Shown: positions 24,833 through 50,474 of the stretch, piece after piece
Position numbering within the stretch: the stretch's first letter is position 1
Layout: every line of letters starts with the position of its first letter
Assembly: GCA_026874595.1 (NCBI GenBank)
Contig: CM049315.1
Coordinates: 58,402,889 to 58,466,888 of the forward strand
From: Sipunculus nudus
Lineage: Eukaryota; Annelida; Sipuncula; Golfingiida; Sipunculidae
Reading direction: 5' to 3'
Length of the DNA stretch: 64,000 nt
Notes under the pieces: generated by a model
The model's database searches: none
What the model was told of the DNA's origin: nothing
Seen by the model: the letters and a program-made list of their open reading frames with translations, nothing else
Made by a program: the position numbers and the translations under genes

Positions 24833-25259
24833 AACCACTGAAGTTTGACCCATTTTGTATACATGCATTTGAGCTATTACTCATTCCAGAATTCAGACAT
24901 TCAATTTTTGTTGTATGGACACTGGCTATGTTGGTGGTGACCAGGTCTTGGCCTCAGAGTGCCAGTGACTTGGCCCTGGTCTCGGCCTCAAATGGTCTTG
25001 ACTTAGATTCCCATAACTATAGGACCGGTGATCAGCATTTTTGCAATTCATGTAATGATATATTACACATACTTCATCAACACTTCCCTGAGTTTAAGGA
25101 CACAAACTTAAAGTTATTAATTTTTATATTCAGTCAAAGACATCACTTTTTTTAAATTTTCCGATTAATCATTCCAGACTTTTTTAACCTTTCATTTATT
25201 TTAAAGTACATATCTGATCATAAAATGGCACTTTTTTTTACAACAGATGCCTTTCCTTT

Positions 25260-25606
25260 TTTATTTCAGAGCTGTGCTGTCAGGAATGAAGTTAATTCTT
25301 CTGAAGACAGTGTTGTATTACAGGAGGACCATACAAGCAAAGTTCATCAATTTGTAAAAGGATGATACAATAATACCATACAATAGTGAGCTGACAGCAG
25401 ACTTGAAGTCATGATGACACAATGAATAAATGTATCATTTGTATCTGTTTGAATCTCTTCCAAGTGTTACACTTTTTGTTTTTAGGAGTATCAGTATAGT
25501 AGATTTGAAAAAGTCAACAACCTCATTTGTATAAAAAAAAAGTTGGATCACATTCAATGGCATAATAATTCACCAAGTGCTTTATGTGATAGACATACAA
25601 GAAATC
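25260..25606 (+). other. probable 5'-UTR exon(s) of the PPxY membrane protein gene
   Basis: A strong acceptor (cttttttatttcag, ending near 25270) precedes this stretch and a second (gtttttag) lies near 25486. All frames contain stops until shortly before the ATG at 25607. This suggests an untranslated first exon or exons farther left, but the boundaries are not certain. Confidence 0.35.
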
Positions 25607-25862
25607 ATGAGTTCGGGCATTTCCCGTCGACCCACACATGGGTCAGCTTATGCCCAGACCAGTCGTCAGGCTCGAGAAAGTCGGAAATATGAAGCCCCGG
25701 GAGGCCATAAACTGTGGTGCCGCCTTGTGGTAGCTTTCACAGGTACAGCCATATTTGGTCTGACTCTGATCATTCTGGGTGGTGCCTTCATAGGGGAGTC
25801 ACATGGGTTCTACCGCAAACACGGACTGTCTCTGCCTTTGGTCTGGTGCATCATAGGAATTG
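25607..25862 (+). CDS. PPxY membrane protein exon 1
   Basis: This exon has 85 codons plus one base and ends ATTG|GTAAGC. It covers the N-terminal tail, membrane span 1, the loop IGESHGFYRKHGLSLP and the start of span 2. Confidence 0.85.
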
Positions 25863-28800
25863 GTAAGCAGCTTCACTTGTTTACTTGGGTGGTTTTAAAA
25901 ATGACATATTTTCATGATGTATTTCATTAAATGGCAGTAAAATTATAATTGATTAATACTATTGTCTCCCGCTGTGCAGGACATTGCTTTTGGCCTGTCC
26001 GTCTGTCTGTCCATCTGTCAGGTTTTTCACTTCCGTGCGATAACTTCAGTTTTATCCTATTTCATTTAAATTCAAAAAATTAGATTAGTGATTGTTCTCA
26101 TGCATACCTTGGTTGGGATAAGTGTTGGAGTGTCTATCTGAAAAATATTTCTCTCCAGCTCAAAACAAAATTCTCAAATTTTGGTCAAATTTCTCAGTGT
26201 ATTTTAGTTTTTATATTCCCCTGCAGATGTCTCTTCATGTCATAGTGCATCTGTTTTAAGTTTTCATGTGCCCTCAAGATTTTCTCCACATGTCATAATT
26301 ATGGTTGCTTATCCAGCATGAAAGACAACAAGATCCTAAAAGGGGGACATTAATTCCAAGAATTTGCTTGTTGAAATTGTCTTAGGTTTATCAGTTTACC
26401 TCTTCATACTATTCTAACATATGTTCCTATAAGTCGCATGAACTTAGAATCTGTTCTGAGGTGTTTGCTAATGTAACAATATAGATTTTAAGCATTTACT
26501 AAACATTTTAACATGATTATACATAAGTATACATAAGTTCATTAATTCAGTGACGTGTTGTGTTTAAGTTTAAAATACCTGTATACATTAAGTGCTTTTT
26601 CACATTGGTTATTTTAATTCATTTGGTGTATTTGAACTTGCAGTGGCTGGTACAATCATGCTGATTGGCAGCTTTATTCTCGGGAAACTGATCATATCAA
26701 AGAAATGGAGGACAGATGAACAAACAGGCGTCAGGAGGTCTACAAACAGGGGTAAGGTCATCACTTCACTACGATACTGTTTAAGAAGTAAATTTGATTT
26801 TATATTTAAGGAATATGAAATTTAGATGACTTTGTGGGTACCAGAATTTCTTCATATATTGTTTCATCCAGAATCTTTGTAATCAAATAAAATCATATAA
26901 TAGTATGTCCCATTTTGGTACATGTGTTCTTGTTCAGGTGGTGCATGAACAGTGTATTGTTTCCCATTTGTTCTTTGTATTTGATTGGCAGTTTAGATTT
27001 CAGCCCAAACACTTGCTGGCTTGTTCATTATTCATGAACAGACATCAGAGTGGGTCACTGAACAAGGTCTGTGAAAGCCTTGCCCCAGACTTGGTAGTAT
27101 GAAGATGGGCTTTATGGGATCACAATACCACAGAGTAATAGAATCCTGGGGCTCTGATGCCAACAAAACCCAACAGTCTTCACATTGGTTGCTATCCTGT
27201 TGCAGGTTAGCCTTAAAGGGGTCTCTTCTGTTATCTGACATCTATTATTATTAACTGAAGATAATCCCTTGAACCTTTATAAATATATCAGAAAACACGA
27301 ATCACCCTCTTAACAGGCTGTATATCCACATATAAATTTGTAATGTTGGGGGCCTGCCAAATAATCCAAACACATTCAGCAAAGACATCTGGTGGCAAGT
27401 CAGACAAACCAAGGTATGCAAAGGGTCTTTTGCATTGGCTGACCTTTCAGCCTCCACACATAACAACCAACCACCTTTGGTTACACGGTTTGTCTGTTTG
27501 TCAACTTGGACATGTGTATCACCATATCATGTTTACTAGTGGCTTGAGGATATAAACAAACTTTACATCAATCACACTGACAGAGGTGTTATAAGAACTT
27601 TTCTTAACAGGTATTACCTGCAGTTTCTCACTATGTACACATGTATGTCACTATGTATGTCAAATATCACAAAAATTACACAGAAAAGGCATGTGAATAG
27701 CTGGCTTGATGGTTTGGTGTAGCCTTAAACACTGATAAGGATTGCACATGACAGGTTATTGTTCTCATAAACAACATGTCGTTTCCTTGAACTTTGATCT
27801 GTTGATCAATTGCGTACATTGTTTGACAAGGCATATTTAGAGCCATCAGTTGTTTTTAACAGTTCACAGACTACTCATTAAATGTCATGTTCTGAAAAAA
27901 TGTGATATTATGTTATATCTTGTATTATTACAAACATATCAAATTACCATATATTGGTAAAGCATAGAAACCTTTTAGGGTTCATTAAGCATAAGTTGAC
28001 ATGGACTAGCTAAGTCAGTATATATTAAGTACATGTAACTGTTTCTCAGCTTTTGAATTATTTATATGATTTGCCTCTTCATTTGATTATATATCTAGTA
28101 TATTACTAGCACCAGAGTGTCATTTCATTTATGTCTGAAGAACGCATTAATGAAGATGCAAATATTTTCATCATTACTGTCAATGCTTCATGGCCTACAG
28201 GTAAAGTGTCAATCAACATAAACCAGACCAATCGTTAGCATTTTTGTGTACTTTCTAATAATACAAAACATGAGCGGGAAAAGTTCAGTTCTAACCCAGC
28301 ACATTCGTAAACCCTTCGGCATGTTTGTTGAATTTATTACCAAAATGAACACAAGCCTGGCTCACACGGGATACAGGACATAGGCAGCTTGCAGGCGATA
28401 CAGGAAATGACCTGTGTCCATGGAGACGGTGTTTCTGTTTGGGTTGTGAGCTCACATGTATCCTATTGTGTAAATTCATTATTTTTAGCATAATATTGAG
28501 ATTATGGGCCGTTTACCACGATATGAATGCAACCTGATGTAAGACCACTGCGATACGTTCCTAGATATAACTTGCATCACGACTCAAGTAGGCTTACCAG
28601 CCCAATTATCCGATTGCCTACTGAGTCGGGTTGTCACGGCTAATATATGTGTGGCAGCTGTAATTACTAAAAGCCTAGCAAGTCTAAGACTGATGTTAAT
28701 CCTTTAATTTAATTCCAGTACACTATGCCAGAGAGAACAACCATGAGGCCCAGGAAGCACAAGTTGAAGGGCCCCCTTCCTACGAGCAGTCTGTGAGGCC

Positions 28801-28963
28801 AGCTGTATATTTCATAGATCATGAGATAATACCCCCACCACCTCCCGAGCACCAAGGAGCACCCCCTCAGTACACTCCCTACAACGACATGCCTCCAGCG
28901 TACACTACAAGGGAAGACGGCAGCCAGGATAACAGACCACCCCAGCCCCAGCCACAAACATAA
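25607..28963 (+). CDS. two-pass membrane protein with three PPxY motifs (three exons, 202 residues)
   Basis: Exons 25607-25862, 26644-26751 and 28719-28963 join (both introns phase 1, GT-AG) into 202 codons plus TAA. The N terminus is basic and polar (residues 1-37). Two hydrophobic spans follow, about 39-62 (LVVAFTGTAIFGLTLIILGG) and about 76-104 (VWCIIGIVAGTIMLIGSFIL), then a basic stop-transfer KLIISKKWR. The cytosolic-type tail has PPSY (140-143), PPPPP (160-164), PPQY (170-173) and PPAY (180-183). PPxY motifs bind WW domains, for example those of NEDD4-family ubiquitin ligases (established), so an adaptor or trafficking role is a plausible inference. The architecture recalls TMEM51-like small membrane proteins, but I cannot assign orthology. 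ATG 25607 has A at -3; upstream in-frame codons lack another ATG. Confidence 0.85.
26644..26751 (+). CDS. PPxY membrane protein exon 2
   Basis: It has acceptor acttgcag and donor AGGG|GTAAGG. It encodes AGTIMLIGSFILGKLIISKK and the basic juxtamembrane segment to STNR. Confidence 0.85.
27270..27695 (+). repeat. interspersed repeat family A, copy 3
   Basis: It aligns with 1820-2235: TGAACCTTTATAAA, AACAGGCTGT, GACATCTGGTGGCAAGTCAG, ACAACCAACCACCTTTGGTT, TTCTTAACAGG. It lies in intron 2 of the PPxY protein gene. Confidence 0.7.
28130..28495 (+). repeat. interspersed repeat family B, copy 1
   Basis: It shares about 350 bp with 36105-36450: GATGAAGATGCAAATATTTT-like block, ACATAAACCAGACCAATCGT, CGATACAGGAAATGAC and TTGTGAG.TCACAT. 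It ends 220 bp before exon 3 of the PPxY gene. Confidence 0.7.
28719..28963 (+). CDS. PPxY membrane protein exon 3
   Basis: After acceptor aattccag it encodes VHYARENNHEAQEAQVEG, the three PPxY motifs and the end QPQPQT, then TAA at 28961-28963. Confidence 0.85.
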
Positions 28964-29139
28964 CAGCACAAATATAGTCGCTGGCTACACCTGAGGTGCT
29001 GATTAACCATGGCATTTATTTAGAGGCAGCCCTTCTAGCATATATATGTCATATGATGAATATATCAACTGTTGTTAGTCACAGTACCCCCCTTAGGTCA
29101 CTGTGTTGCTCCATTTATATTTGTTGCTCATACCTGATT

Positions 29140-29325
29140 CAGTGGCGGATCCAGAGGGGGGTAACCCCCTCCTTTTGAGCCGCAACAAACTTTTATTATA
29201 GGGGTTAAAACCAATTATCCAGCCTGGACCCTTCCATATCTGGATCATAGAACTTTTCTCTTAAGTTTTCTTCTTAGTCTCTTAGGTTGGATCCTCCACA
29301 TTCCAAAATCCTGGATCCTCCCCTG
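29140..29325 (+). mobile_element. hAT-like MITE (CAGTGGCGGATCCAG ends)
   Basis: The left end CAGTGGCGGATCCAGAGGGG and the right end, read inverted, CAGGGGAGGATCCAGGAT are related inverted repeats. No convincing 8-bp target duplication was seen. It lies in the 3' flank or 3' UTR of the PPxY gene. Confidence 0.55.
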
Positions 29326-29329
29326 TGAT

Positions 29330-31990
29330 TAGCTACCTTAGCTGACTTTCAGACATGCAGAACAATCGCAATGGATCCTTGTCCTTCATTCTACAAATGT
29401 TTAAAAAAAACTGTCTTTACCACTCCTTCCAAAAAATTAGTAACCATTGTGAAATTTCAGTCCTTGGCCCTTTCCTAGTTAAAGTGTATAATAATATGAT
29501 ATTTCTCAGGAAAGGATTAAGGATTATGCCGAAATTGCTGTGGAACCATTTCTTTGACAGCATTATTAGTTGCACAAGATTGAAGGCAGCACTATCAAAG
29601 TTTCAGTGCAGTTACTTTTTATTGAATCATAATATTGGAATGATGTGCCTGATTCAGATTTATTTTACAGTCTCGTAGTTCTTCAGCTTGTAAGCAGGGC
29701 ATCATGACCCAGCTTTATCTGTATACCCGTAATGGCCTTTAACTTCTCATCCCTGTACATAGATGATGAAAATATTAGAAATACATTATATAAAAAATGT
29801 ATTTATATTTGTAGATATTAACATACATTTCCATGTCTGTGCCTGCATCTAGGCTATACCACTACACCCCCCCCCCCCCCCCAAAAAAAAGTAATAATAA
29901 AAGAAAAGTTAACATGTTTATGTATTCTTTAGATATCAGTTTGATTTTGCTGTCTGTTCATTTCATAAGATTCTTGATGGCATGAAGATGATGGGAAACC
30001 AAGATGAAGGGAGTATACCAGTGACCTCTGGTAGAGGCTCCATACATTAAATCATAATATAAGGTGTGCACAATCAGCAGATTTTGGCACAGGTTATATT
30101 TTCAGGATCTATGACAGTTATTTCAGGCATGATCAGCTGATTTTTAGTGAGAGACAACCTTTTCTTTAATCTTATTATCTAAAGTAGCCTTTGACATCCC
30201 GAATTGAGGTCTCTCAGTGTTAAACCAGGTAACAAAAAAAAATTCTATATCCAGAAAGCAAGTACATGTATTTAGATAGTGTATACCCATATTCATTCAA
30301 CATAATTTTTAAGTGTTGATGAAGTTTCTTGTGTGACTGGCACTGGCTGAATGTTACTAAGCTGTGATAACCAAATCTGATAAAAGCCATATTATTTGTT
30401 ATTGATGCCATGTTGAGAAAAGTTCTGTGATGAATATGATTGTAATCATTATATAAACATATATCAGTTTTATCATATGTGATGAGTAGATTTTATTTAT
30501 ATGTTATTAACCGGCATTGATTATTGTATCACAGAGCACAGTTGCATGACATGTGATGTGATTACTTATCAAATCCATTCCAGAGAGGTGAGTCATAGAA
30601 CACTGTGATGTCACACAAATTGTGATGCTTGTTCATTTCATTCTGGGGTGTTGCATTACTGAGTACCCATAGTGCCAGTACTACTAATACTAGCACACTG
30701 TATTAAATCAGTATAAAAGCCGTATTACCCGGCAGCATATGCCAGGGGTTTGTATCTGGTTGATAATAGGTGTGGCCAGTGACTAATTTATTATAATTTA
30801 ATGTTTGCACAAAGTGGGTCTCTTAGTTTGTTGTATATGCAATGTTTCTATATGAACATTTTATCTACAGTTGTTTTATACATAGATAATATGTGACATT
30901 AAGACTGGATTAATTTAAGACAAATTGATAAGTAGTTATTCTGGTAGGGTACATTTGTTACATATGAACATAATAGCCAGTAATGTTACTGTCACAGTAC
31001 AGCTATTTTTTTAATATTAATATACATATATTTTATTGTTACCATCAACATAGAATTTTCCATAAAATATCTTGATAAGATCTCAGTAAATTCCCATTCA
31101 CATTCTTGTAAGGATGGGCCATGGGCAAAGAAATACTTGCAGCAATTTTGGCATTGGCATGGATTGATAAAATTTTATTGAGGATCTGTTACAAGGTCCC
31201 GCCAAAGGGACCCCTGTTTTGACTGAAGTACCATTTGTTCAACCACTCTTATGTCGAAAGAAGGTCACAGATTTTGCCCAAACTTGAATTCTTCTTTCAC
31301 CCATGGCTCACCATGGCACAAACATACATTCAAATTTGTGGAGCTCTGTTTTAGATATTGTGTAAACAAGGAAATGACTGTTATTTATTCCTTCACCGGC
31401 CACATATGAAATATCGATTGTGACACCTGTATCAAGGAAATGTACTGCAAAAATAATATGATGCACTAGCACTAGAATTACACCCTGTTAGAGAAAGTGC
31501 ATGTATAAAAAATTACATTCAGCCCATGCACTCTTTGAAAAGAGTATAAGCTGTCAGGTCCAGTCTCGCTCAATATCGTTCTTGTTTTTAATATCGCCAA
31601 GAGCTTTTATAGGTTTTCAATCAAGTTTTACGTAAGGATGAACCATGGGTATAATGGAATAATTGGTTGCTTGTGGAACAGGATATGGACCCAGCCAGTT
31701 AGAAAAGTATGTGCTCTGTGAGCGCAGCCTCAGTGTATTGTTATGAATTGATTTCTTTATCAACAATCTAGGGCTGAAACGGGTACCAAATTTTGGACTC
31801 CAGTAAACGATACGCGTTGCCGGCTTGGTCTTAGTACTTGTTACCTCAAAATCACTGTATGGGTACACATTGAGGTATGTTTGCCTGTGCTAAATATGTA
31901 TAAATATGACTAAGTGTGGGATTAAAGCAGGTATTTTGCAGTTGGTTTCTACAGTTGGTTTCTCTGTAGCAAAATAAACGAAGTAACATA
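29330..31990. other. 3' flank of the PPxY gene, no gene recognised
   Basis: AT-rich DNA with a C17 run near 29866-29882 and a possible AATAAA at about 29896. A 107-codon open frame at 29355-29678 has no start context or domain and is not called. Confidence 0.45.
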
Positions 31991-31994
31991 ACAG

Positions 31995-32363
31995 CAGGGG
32001 CGTCAATATAGGTTCGGGTGGGGGGGGGGGGGGGTGCGGGTTATATACATCCCCCCCCCCCCCCACTATTCAGATAATGATATTTTTTATGTTGCAAATG
32101 AAATATATTGATAAGAATTGAGGCTTTGGCTCTTAGAATTGATGATTTTGCTATGAAATATTTCATTTAAACCTGGTTTAGAATTAACTTATAATTGAAA
32201 CTTGTAACATAATACCATATTTTTTAGAGCCTTGATCAAAATTGTAAAATATTTGAAAAAAAGTAATTATATACATTTGAAATGTGTCATACAGGTAAAA
32301 AGGTATATTTATATATATGTGTCATCCCCTCCACCCACCCTGGAAGATAAAATGACGCCACTG
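31995..32363 (+). mobile_element. hAT-like MITE with 7/8-bp target duplication and G15/C14 tracts
   Basis: The left end CAGGGGCGTCAATATA and the right end (inverted) CAGTGGCGTCATTTTA are terminal inverted repeats. The flanks cataacag (31987-31994) and cataacat (32364-32371) match at 7 of 8 bases, as expected for a hAT 8-bp target duplication. Inside are G15 (32020-32034) and C14 (32051-32064), which can pair. No transposase is encoded. Confidence 0.75.
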
Positions 32364-32401
32364 CATAACATTCTTCTGTTTAATAAACCTGCACAAGTTC
32401 C

Positions 32402-33060
32402 TTATTCTAAGTTAATGAATAAATATACACTGCAGTATTTATATATGTATGTACACACACAAGTACTCAGGTCCAAACTTCGGACTAGAGTAATCGATAG
32501 GTACACATACTCGAGTACTTGAATACACCTTTCAGTCCTACCACAATCCTTAAACAGTAGAGCCAAACTGGTGTCAGTACGAATCTGCACAGTGTTGCCA
32601 CAGTTCAGTTCGACCATGAGTAAAGGGTTTGTGTGGACAAGGCCAGATGTTTCTGAACCATTACTAAGGAGTTTACCATCAGTCAACAAGTGGTCAAATA
32701 TATTATTCACAGCAGTATCACTGCTCATAGTTGGCCCTCCAGTTGTTGAAATGTTTCTTTTATAATAGTTTTTTACATAATTGCTTAATATTAATTCGTT
32801 ATTTAAACGATTAAAGGTATGTTTTTATTGAAACATGAATAGTTGTTTTCATTAACGTTGTTTCAGTGAGATCTGTTTCCAAACTTGATAGCTAAGCATT
32901 GTGACCAGTGGCCCTGCATGTACATGTTGGCTTTGTTTTTATCATAATCCGCCGTAGTACTTTTAATCGAACCTGTGAGCTTATTCGATGGTGTGACATC
33001 GTCCATCATCTGTAAGTTAACCCATACTGTCTGAAAAACGGCAGGATCTAGCATCACCAA
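32402..33060 (-). other. unrecognised minus-strand open stretches
   Basis: Two minus-strand frames (33060-32863 and 32728-32402) have protein-like composition, for example DPAVFQTVWVNLQMMDD and NCGNTVQIRTDTSLALLF. They are separated by AT-rich sequence with stops, and no consistent splice pair was found. They may be a decayed gene or element fragment, or chance. Confidence 0.2.
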
Positions 33061-33880
33061 ATTTATGCAAAAAATCAGTCGCCTAAAAATCTATCGGATT
33101 TTGCTATTTTTTGCTATCTGCATTTACTTCGATTTTATAGGGGGAAAGCTAAAAAAATTAAAATCTCCGACGAAACTGTTCAGCCATATTGTTCAGTATT
33201 TCACAGATACAATCACAGGAAAAATCTCTCTCAAGTTTGTTCGAATGGTTCAAGTACGGTGATTTTTGGCCGAGTTACAGGAAGTTGAACTTAGTCATCT
33301 GTCCAAAAAAGCATACTAAATTACAATCTCAGAAACGGCTGGAGCTATCATCACCAGATTTCATGCAAATGTTGGTCACATGAGTCATATTTGAAACTAT
33401 GGTACTGGTGGCGCCACCTGCACCAACCTTTTTTGCACGGGGGTCATCGGTCATCAGAACATTAATCCATAATTTCCACAAACAGCATGCAGGAGCCAGC
33501 ATTCCAAATTTTAAGCAAATATCAGTCGCATATCAAATGTGGGATTGGGCTTTTTTGTGGCGCCACCTGCATCAACTTGCATTTTATGGAGGGAAAGCTT
33601 TAAAAGCTTTGAAAAAATCTTTTCCAAAATCATTCAGCCAAATTGTTCAATATTTCACAGAAATTATCCCAGAGACATGCTCTCTCAACTTTGATCAAAT
33701 GGTGTGGGTTCAATGAATTTTGGCTGAGTTACAGGAATTTGAACTTAGTCATTTTGCCAAGTAAGCATACATAACAATTTTAGAAACAACAGGAGCTAGC
33801 AATTTTTGATCAAATGTTGGTCACATGACTCATATTTGAAATTGAGTTTTTATGGCGCCAGATGAACCGACCGAATAGAT
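33005..33880 (+). repeat. repeat family G, two tandem units of about 430 bp
   Basis: Units near 33010-33430 and 33440-33870 share AGCAT..CAAATTT.ATGCAAA, GGGAAAGCT.AAA, TTCAGCCA.ATTGTTCA, TATTTCACAGA, GAGTTACAGGAA.TTGAACTT and TGGCGCCACCTGCA. Each unit carries a GGTGGCGCCACC-like palindrome. Confidence 0.7.
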
Positions 33881-34599
33881 TGGGTTCATTGATTCTTGGT
33901 AGATTCAAAGAAAGCTGAAGTTGGTCATGTGGACAAGTAAGCCTAAATCAAACCGAGGGCGGCAATTGTCTTCTTCTGTAAAACCGCTGTTTTAACTCCT
34001 GTAACATTGCACAAAAATTATTCTTAGGTGGTCTTTGTTCAAGTTTACTTGATTTTTAGCAGAATTATTTGACCTTTAACAATGAAAGGACTGTGAGATA
34101 GTTTAAAAAACAAAGCTTGTAGATTTATTGTATTAATTAACTGAGCTCTTTGTGTATATAAGCAGAGCTGTACAGGCAAAATTAATTATTGGCTCTCTAT
34201 CAAGCTTATGTGTAAGATTAATCGATGAATAATATATATCTGTAGTTGGATTTTGCTTTCAATAGGCATCTGTTGTTATTCTTTAAATCTTGATAAAATA
34301 GTCTTATGAATATGCTTGAATAAAAAATACATTGTAGCTAAAGTCTAACAGAATGTACAAACATGCCAAAAGTTTGTCTATCTATAAATAGCTTGGCAGA
34401 CTGTCAACTATTTCAGATTTTGCAACAGACCAAGTTTCATCCTCGATCTATTGATAGCTTTGGCAGACTGCCAACGGTATCAGATTTCGCATGAAGTCAA
34501 GAGTTCACACAGTCAGGCACAGGTGAACAGTTCACTCATTACAGTAGCTGCAGCTGGCAATTAGCTTCGCTTGATTAGGGGCAACTTCCTGCCTCAGCT

Positions 34600-35110
34600 G
34601 AGCTTGGTCAGCCCAATGCACCAAGCTCATGAGAGGTTTGATGTATCTGCCAGAAATTTTGGCCTGTCCATGCATCTTTAATGGATTTATCGTACACAGG
34701 ACTGGTGTCGCCACCTACAATGATTTTTGCACAGTGTATGTCCCTGCTTATTTCTCAGGAGGGATTTGATATATCAGGCTGAAAATGGGCATATGAATAC
34801 ATCTCCGATAGCTTTGCGGTATACAAGACTTGTGGTGCAATCTTTAATAATTTTTGCATAGTGTATGCTCCTGCATATTTCTCAGGAGTTATTTGACATA
34901 TCAGCCTGAGATTATGCATGTCCATACATCTCGGGTAGTTTTGTTGTATTCAAGACTTGCGGTGCCACCTACAATTTTTTTGTGTTTCATGCATCTATGC
35001 ACATAGTCCAAGAGTGGTTTAAAGTATCTACCTGAAATTTTGCATGTGCATACATCTTCAATGGCTTTCTCGTACAGAAGACTGATGGCGCCACCTACAA
35101 TCAAAACTGG
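34600..35110 (+). repeat. repeat family H, tandem units of about 125-150 bp
   Basis: Three to four degenerate units share TCTCAGGAG.GATTTGA, ATATCAG.CTGA.ATT and CAAGACTTG.GGTG, ending in GGCGCCACCTACAAT. The same family is at 20480-20720. No protein is supported by the minus-strand open frames here. Confidence 0.65.
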
Positions 35111-35119
35111 TGTTTTACG

Positions 35120-35660
35120 ACAGTTTAAAGATAGCTGATCATGAAATATTTTGATTCAGTATACTATTAAAGTGCAAACTAAGTGAACAAATATCGCAAT
35201 GAAAACCATGCCTATCATCACCATATTTGAAGACACCGCGTGACTTGCATGTGATTGTCAACTGATGGATCGAGGCACCACCTGTGATGGTCATCTTTTG
35301 CTATGCGAGGCAAAAGGGCATTTAGCCATTTTTCCTAAATTCAATAAAGGCTCCAGTCTAAGGTTCTACTCAAATTATCAAGAGTGCTATATTATACTTC
35401 TGTCTTCATATGGCCCTACTTCTTCCTATAACTTCGCGTCCTACACTGCTCAGGAGTTTAAGGCCACAGCTGGTGCAATATACGGAACAAAGCATAACCG
35501 TCAAAACCGGGTTAGAGTCACCGAGGACAATTAAGTTCGCGATCGAGGCGCAACATCTGACACCGAGACTTCAATAAACCAACGTAAATAAAACACGTGG
35601 TTCTCCAAATGAATATTTGCATGAAAATTAAAGGGATTTGAGAGGTTGTGCGAAGGTTCC
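35120..35660. other. no gene recognised
   Basis: An 89-codon plus-strand open frame (35265-35534) has no recognisable domain. Nothing else can be supported. Confidence 0.4.
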
Positions 35661-35664
35661 GGTA

Positions 35665-35800
35665 ATGTCATTTCATGACGTTATAGCATGACGTTCAGGG
35701 AACGTCTACAAAACTCCACTCATTCACGGCAGCAGGACGTTCGGGTCGAACGTCCCCATGACATACACGTAACGTCACCCTAACGTCCCCGAAACGTTAT
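35665..35800. promoter_or_regulatory. cluster of ACGT/GACGTTC motifs with two perfect hairpins
   Basis: Seven or more ACGTT/AACGT cores lie in 130 bp. GACGTTC-AGG-GAACGTC (35690-35706) and GGACGTTCG-GGT-CGAACGTCC (35735-35755) are perfect short hairpins with the same stem core. TGACGTT resembles a CRE half-site and the region ends about 1 kb upstream of the PGK ATG. A regulatory role is inference; it may equally be a transposon end. Confidence 0.3.
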
Positions 35801-35810
35801 TTTGTTTGCT

Positions 35811-35811
<1 letters not shown>

Positions 35812-35901
<90 letters not shown>
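35812..35901. repeat. (TA)n microsatellite, about 90 bp
   Basis: This is the longest TA tract in the window, directly after the ACGTTC cluster and about 900 bp upstream of PGK. Confidence 0.98.
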
Positions 35902-35903
<2 letters not shown>

Positions 35904-36104
35904 CACCGCCGTAGTATAGTATAGCCCGCAACTCTCTATATCTTTATTAGAGTGCATACTCAAGGGACTGGGAGTATGATAATGTTTTGGCAGATAAATG
36001 TTTATCATTCTAAATTCGGACAGAACTTTCGACCATTAGTGATTTGAAACTGAAATTGCTGTCCATGCATGTGTTGTTGTATTTTATCCGTAGGAGAAAT
36101 CCTG

Positions 36105-36450
36105 CACTGTAACGCTCGATGAAGATGCAAATATTTTCTTCATTTTGGCAGCGCCTCATGTATGCTGCCACTTGACATAAACCAGACCAATCGTTAGCTT
36201 TTTTTGTATATTTTCTAAAAACCCCTACCATGTTTCGAGAAATATTCCATTTTAACTAAGGATATTGGAAAATCCCTCTGCATGTTTGTAGAATTTCTGA
36301 CCGCATGAATAAAAGCATGTCTCGCAACGGTTACTGGACGATTGTACGCGATACAGGAAATGACTCGTTACCACAGGGACGGATTTTTTATTTGGTTTGT
36401 GAGTTCACATTAATTCATTTGTATTAATTCATCACTCGTAACAAAAATTA
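36105..36450 (+). repeat. interspersed repeat family B, copy 2
   Basis: It aligns with 28130-28495: GATGAAGATGCAAATATTTT, ACATAAACCAGACCAATCGT, GCGATACAGGAAATGACTCG and TTTGTGAGTTCACAT. It ends about 340 bp before the PGK start codon. Confidence 0.7.
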
Positions 36451-36493
36451 TGTTACGGGTGAAGACCGTGGGTATTGAGGCCTATGTACCCCT

Positions 36494-36514
36494 CCCCCCC
36501 CCCCCCCCCCCCCC
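36494..36514. repeat. C21 homopolymer
   Basis: An uninterrupted C21 run lies about 280 bp upstream of the PGK ATG. On the opposite strand it is a G21 tract able to form quadruplex-like structures. Confidence 0.95.
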
Positions 36515-36792
36515 TCTGTATTAGAAATTCAATATGGGAATTCGTTAATATACACCAAAAATAATCTGCCCCGGGGTCATATGCTGTCGTATCCTCAACC
36601 AGGCACGCATGTATCTTTCGTGGAAGCTCGGCTGCTCATGCCGTTGAAGCTTGGCTGTAGCTTTGTTTGCCGATTGGCCACCAGTTGTCGCTGTCCATCA
36701 GCTGGCACAAGTGAAGATTCCTTGTCAGGTACAGGCTGCTTGTCCCAACCACTCCAGCAAATATCAGAAAGAACAACCATTACCGGCACACC

Positions 36793-50474
<13,682 letters not shown>

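Larger units (their letters stand above)
20720..25250. other. no gene recognised; two SINE-like remnants inside
   Basis: Apart from the SINE-like segments at 22212-22370 and 24600-24832, no coding exon could be supported. A GC-richer patch at 23000-23260 has an open frame of 63 codons without recognisable features. Confidence 0.45.

Noticed and set aside
25577-25606. Upstream start for the PPxY protein
   Set aside because: The frame is open but the first codon is GTG; the first ATG with A at -3 is 25607.
29355-29678. 107-codon plus-strand open frame
   Set aside because: It lies in the 3' flank of the PPxY gene, has no recognisable domain, and composition fits AT-rich noncoding DNA.
35265-35534. 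89-codon plus-strand open frame
   Set aside because: No domain, no splice partner, and neighbouring sequence is repeat-rich.
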